Shown: in pieces, positions 61,518 through 64,000 of the stretch
Layout: each line of letters begins with the position of its first letter
Numbering within the stretch: position 1 is the stretch's first letter
Origin: Paracoccus xiamenensis
GTDB taxonomy: Bacteria > Pseudomonadota > Alphaproteobacteria > Rhodobacterales > Rhodobacteraceae
NCBI RefSeq assembly: GCF_011308835.1
Contig: NZ_JAAOHY010000009.1
Coordinates: forward strand, 78,664 to 142,663
Direction of reading: 5' to 3'
Length of the DNA stretch: 64,000 bases
Notes under the pieces: generated by a model
Told to the model about the DNA's origin: nothing
Seen by the model: the letters and a program-made list of their open reading frames with translations, nothing else
Databases searched by the model: none
Position numbers and translations under genes: made by a program

Positions 61518-62531
61518 ATGGATGAGAACGTGCCGCGCAGCCGAGACAAGATGGATGACGACGAGACGGATTACGTTCACGACGATCCCGTCGTCGACGC
61601 CGCCCTAGACTGGTTCGTCAGGCTCCGGGATGCGGAGGAGGATCCCCAGATCCTTGCAGGGTTTCGCGTGTGGCTTGCACAGGATCCCAGACATGAGACC
61701 GAGTTTCGCGCCCTTGAGATAATGTGGGGGTCCAACGAATTCCCGAAGGCAGTTCAAACCCTTCCAAATGAATTGCCCGACATAATTGCAGGATACTCGA
61801 CCTACCGCCCGACGAAATGGGTGAAGCGTCTCGCGTCGGCGGCCGCGGTCGTCCTCGTTACGGTCGGTCTTTGGCAGTATCCAAAGCTGATGCTCGAATG
61901 GCGGGCAGATTATTTTACCGCTACAGGTGAGCAATCCACCATCCAGTTGCCAGACGGATCGACGATGATCCTGAACACTGACACCGCTATTGCTGTCGAC
62001 TTCGAGAACGGTCGAAGAGACATTGCGCTGCTTCAAGGCGAGGCATGGTTCGATGTACAGCACGATCCTGAACACCCTTTCCGCGTATCCGGCGGATATG
62101 GCCGGGCGGTCGTGAAAGGAACGTCCTTTTCGGTCAGGCGGGAAGATGATCGCGACGAAGTTGTGCTGGAGCGCGGTTGGGTCGATGTGACCTGCCTTTG
62201 CGACAACCCAGATCAGGTAGAACTTCACCCCGGTGAGGGGGCTGAGGTAACCGAAGAGGGGCCACAGGCCGCATCGCTTGTAAATCCCGAACAGGCGCTG
62301 GCTTGGAGGGAGGGCAGGATCATGTTCGAGGAGGCCCAGCTTGGACACATCGTCGACGAACTTTCCCGCTACTATGGTGGGCGTATTCTTGTTTCCCGCG
62401 ACAGCATCAGCCGCCTCTTGGTGACAGGCAACTACCGCCTCGACGATATCGAGGCGGCAATCAGAACCCTGGCGGATGCTGCGGGTGTCACGATGACCCG
62501 CGTTCCCGGCGGACTGATAATTCTGAGATAA
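61518..62531 (+). CDS. FecR family anti-sigma / sigma regulator
   Basis: A 337-residue FecR-like protein. The cytoplasmic N-terminus carries DUF4880-like ALDWFVRLRDAEEDPQILAGFRVWLAQDPRHETEF with the conserved tryptophans. A membrane segment lies at about 97-118 (VKRLASAAAVVLVTVGLW). The periplasmic part is the FecR domain: YFTATGEQSTIQLPDGSTMIL, LLQGEAWFDVQHDPEHPF and GTSFSVRRED, then a DUF4974-like C-terminus ILVSRDSISRLLVTGNYRLDDI that resembles an STN fold. It holds the sigma factor inactive until the receptor's signalling domain contacts it. Confidence 0.9.
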   Translation: MDENVPRSRDKMDDDETDYVHDDPVVDAALDWFVRLRDAEEDPQILAGFRVWLAQDPRHETEFRALEIMWGSNEFPKAVQTLPNELPDIIAGYSTYRPTKWVKRLASAAAVVLVTVGLWQYPKLMLEWRADYFTATGEQSTIQLPDGSTMILNTDTAIAVDFENGRRDIALLQGEAWFDVQHDPEHPFRVSGGYGRAVVKGTSFSVRREDDRDEVVLERGWVDVTCLCDNPDQVELHPGEGAEVTEEGPQAASLVNPEQALAWREGRIMFEEAQLGHIVDELSRYYGGRILVSRDSISRLLVTGNYRLDDIEAAIRTLADAAGVTMTRVPGGLIILR

Positions 62532-62639
62532 AAGCTAAATTATTTTTTCCGACTCCGCCCCTCTGCTGCGTCTGAGTAGTAGAGGGGCAAAAATACCGCG
62601 CAGTGCGGGCTGCCCCGGGACCACAAGGGGCAGTGAAAC

Positions 62640-63881
62640 ATGGCCAAAAAAACTTCGTCGACATTCAGTCCTGCGGCAAGGGCACCTATCGGATGCCGTC
62701 ACCTTCTGTCGCTTCTTGTCGCATCCACAGTGCTGGGAGGTGCGGTTCTGACGAGCGCTCGGCCAGCCGTCGCGCAAGCCACGATCGAGACGGCAAACTT
62801 CCAGATTCCGGCGCAATCGCTGTCCTCCGCGATCAATACATTCATCAGGCAGAGCGGTTGGCAGATCAGCTACTCTTCCGCGCTCGTGCGCGACAAGACC
62901 TCGACGGCAGTGAACGGGAACCTCGCCCCGGACGTAGCTCTGCAGCGCCTCGTCGCTGGAACCGGCATTGAAGTGCGCATCAGCGCGCCCGGCTCGGCAG
63001 CCCTTACAGGCCCGGCAGGTGCGGCGATACGTGCGGAAGACGGATCAATCCTCCTCGACACCATCATCATCCAGGGCGCAAATCCCAATTCGACTTTCGA
63101 GGTGCCCGATGCTTATGTCGGCGGGCAGGTGGCGACCGGCGGTCAGGTGGGCATGCTCGGCAACCGCGACGTGATGAACACGCCGTTCAGCCAGACCAGT
63201 TACACGAACAAGACGATCCAGAATCAGCAGGCGCGGACGGTGCATGACGTTCTGGCGAACGACCCGTCTGTGATCACGAATAGATCTGCAAGCCGCCACG
63301 ATTGGGAAACAATTCGCGGCTTCAGCAATAGTGGGCAAAATGGTGGCAGAAGCCTGAACGGCCTAAACGGAATAGCACCGATAGAATTCCCGGGCGCCGA
63401 CTATCTGGAGCGCGTGGACGTGCTCAAGGGACCAAGCGCCCTGCTCATCGGAATGGGAGGGGCAGGACACGGAAATATCGGCGGCTCGGTCAATCTTGTC
63501 ACCAAGCAAGCTGGCGATGAACCGTTGACCGAAGTTACGACCCGCTTCGAGTCACGCTCGCAACTCGGTGCCCATGTCGATCTTGGTCGTCGCTTCGGAC
63601 CGAACAAAGAGTTTGGCATCCGCTTTAATGGGGCATTCGACAAGGGCGACACGAATGTCGATACGCAGCATGCGAAGAACGGCATAGCAGCACTCAATCT
63701 CGACTATAGAGGCGAGCGTACACGACTATCCTTCGATTTCGCCCATGAGACGCGAGATCTAAATCCGATCTCAAACATTGCCTCTATTCGAAGCATAGCC
63801 GACACTCTTTCGAAAGTTCCCGACGCTCCGGATAGCAGCAAAAGTCTCTTTCCTTCTTGGGCTATGCGCGAATCCTCGTGA
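62640..63881 (+). pseudogene. TonB-dependent ferrisiderophore-type receptor with STN signalling domain, truncated
   Basis: The first 413 codons of an outer-membrane receptor that would normally be about 800 residues. A signal peptide (residues about 1-46, ending AVA before QATIE) is followed by an STN domain (about 48-115: FQIPAQSLSSAINTFIRQSGW and PDVALQRLVAGTGIEV) and the plug domain with NKTIQNQQARTVHDVLANDPSV, FPGADYLERVDVLKGPSALL and GGSVNLVTKQ. A few beta-barrel strands appear before reading breaks soon after LFPSWA. The receptor cannot close a barrel, so this system is probably non-functional here. The break sits where foreign sequence, likely an insertion element, begins. Confidence 0.85.
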
Positions 63882-64000
63882 GTAATGAGCGAAAGTTGGT
63901 GATGCCCTGAGGGGCGGCATATCATGGCGGTGTTCACGCGCCGTCAATTCTCAGCCGAGAAAGGGATATGCCACATGCCAGAGAATACCATCACCCAACT
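63860..64000 (+). mobile_element. Probable insertion sequence left end (incomplete at window edge)
   Basis: After the receptor sequence stops matching its family (near LFPSWA, about 63858), 93 or so bp of unrelated DNA lead to an ATG at 63975 whose start, MPENTITQL, resembles N-termini of IS256-type transposases as I remember them. A run of GAGAAAGGG precedes it. The terminal inverted repeat and the target duplication are beyond what can be seen. Confidence 0.5.
63975..64000 (+). CDS. Start of a transposase-like gene (partial)
   Basis: Only nine codons are visible (MPENTITQL), ending at the window edge, with a GAGAAAGGG ribosome site about nine bases upstream. The family, possibly IS256, is a guess from the N-terminus and from its position interrupting the receptor gene. 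A second ATG at 63968 opens a different frame. Confidence 0.35.

Overview
The window is GC-rich, gene-dense DNA from an alphaproteobacterium, most likely a Rhodobacteraceae member close to Paracoccus. This rests on gene content (many ABC and TRAP transporters, an RTX/Hint secreted protein, FrcBCA-type sugar uptake with a ROK regulator, B12-dependent NrdJ, hydroxyproline catabolism) and on codon and start usage; no rRNA or marker gene is present, so genus is inference. The load of catabolic modules, each with its own regulator, looks like a chromid, megaplasmid or accessory chromosomal region. No tRNA, rRNA, CRISPR array or replication origin was seen.

Layout. 1-10148: hydroxyproline utilisation: partial TRAP binding protein, aconitase-X type cis-3-hydroxyproline dehydratase, 4-hydroxyproline epimerase, FAD amino-acid dehydrogenase, a four-gene amino-acid ABC importer, a ketoglutarate-semialdehyde dehydrogenase and a divergent Ldh2-family reductase. 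Both promoter regions carry palindromes with an ATACAA/TTGTAT half-site. 10210-12627: RTX-repeat protein with a C-terminal Hint domain. 12929-19231: an MDR reductase, an RpiR regulator divergent from a class III aminotransferase, a GNAT protein, a cell-wall hydrolase lipoprotein, and ornithine cyclodeaminase divergent from an Lrp/AsnC regulator. 19346-23827: class II ribonucleotide reductase and a Tat-exported CpdB-type nucleotidase. 23874-28124: FrcBCA-like sugar ABC importer with a divergent ROK regulator and a perfect 9-bp inverted repeat between them. 28323-30851: methionine importer MetNIQ. 31129-35128: GntR regulator, DctPQM TRAP importer and RpiB-like isomerase. 35468-44058: IclR-controlled acyl-CoA module (dehydrogenase, thioesterase, NDP-forming acyl-CoA synthetase, MaoC hydratase, crotonase, SDR, orphan membrane transporter). 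44177-54660: LysR-controlled TAXI-TRAP importer followed by a two-subunit CoA-transferase, a citryl-CoA-lyase-like protein, a CitE-like lyase, an acyl-CoA dehydrogenase and a MmgE/PrpD protein.

From about 54660 on the style changes: a decayed IS5-type transposase remnant, a two-component system, a PAP2 phosphatase with an LpxE/LpxF-like PSGE motif, an AraC/DJ-1 regulator with an MFS exporter, and a FecI-FecR-TonB receptor signalling set whose receptor is broken after about 400 residues, probably by an insertion sequence that continues past the window end.

The best candidate for an undescribed system is the 44177-54660 operon: its enzymes suggest activation of an imported carboxylic acid by CoA transfer, dehydrogenation and retro-aldol cleavage, but the combination matches no pathway I can name. 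The IclR acyl-CoA module beside it, with its own unclassified transporter, is the second.
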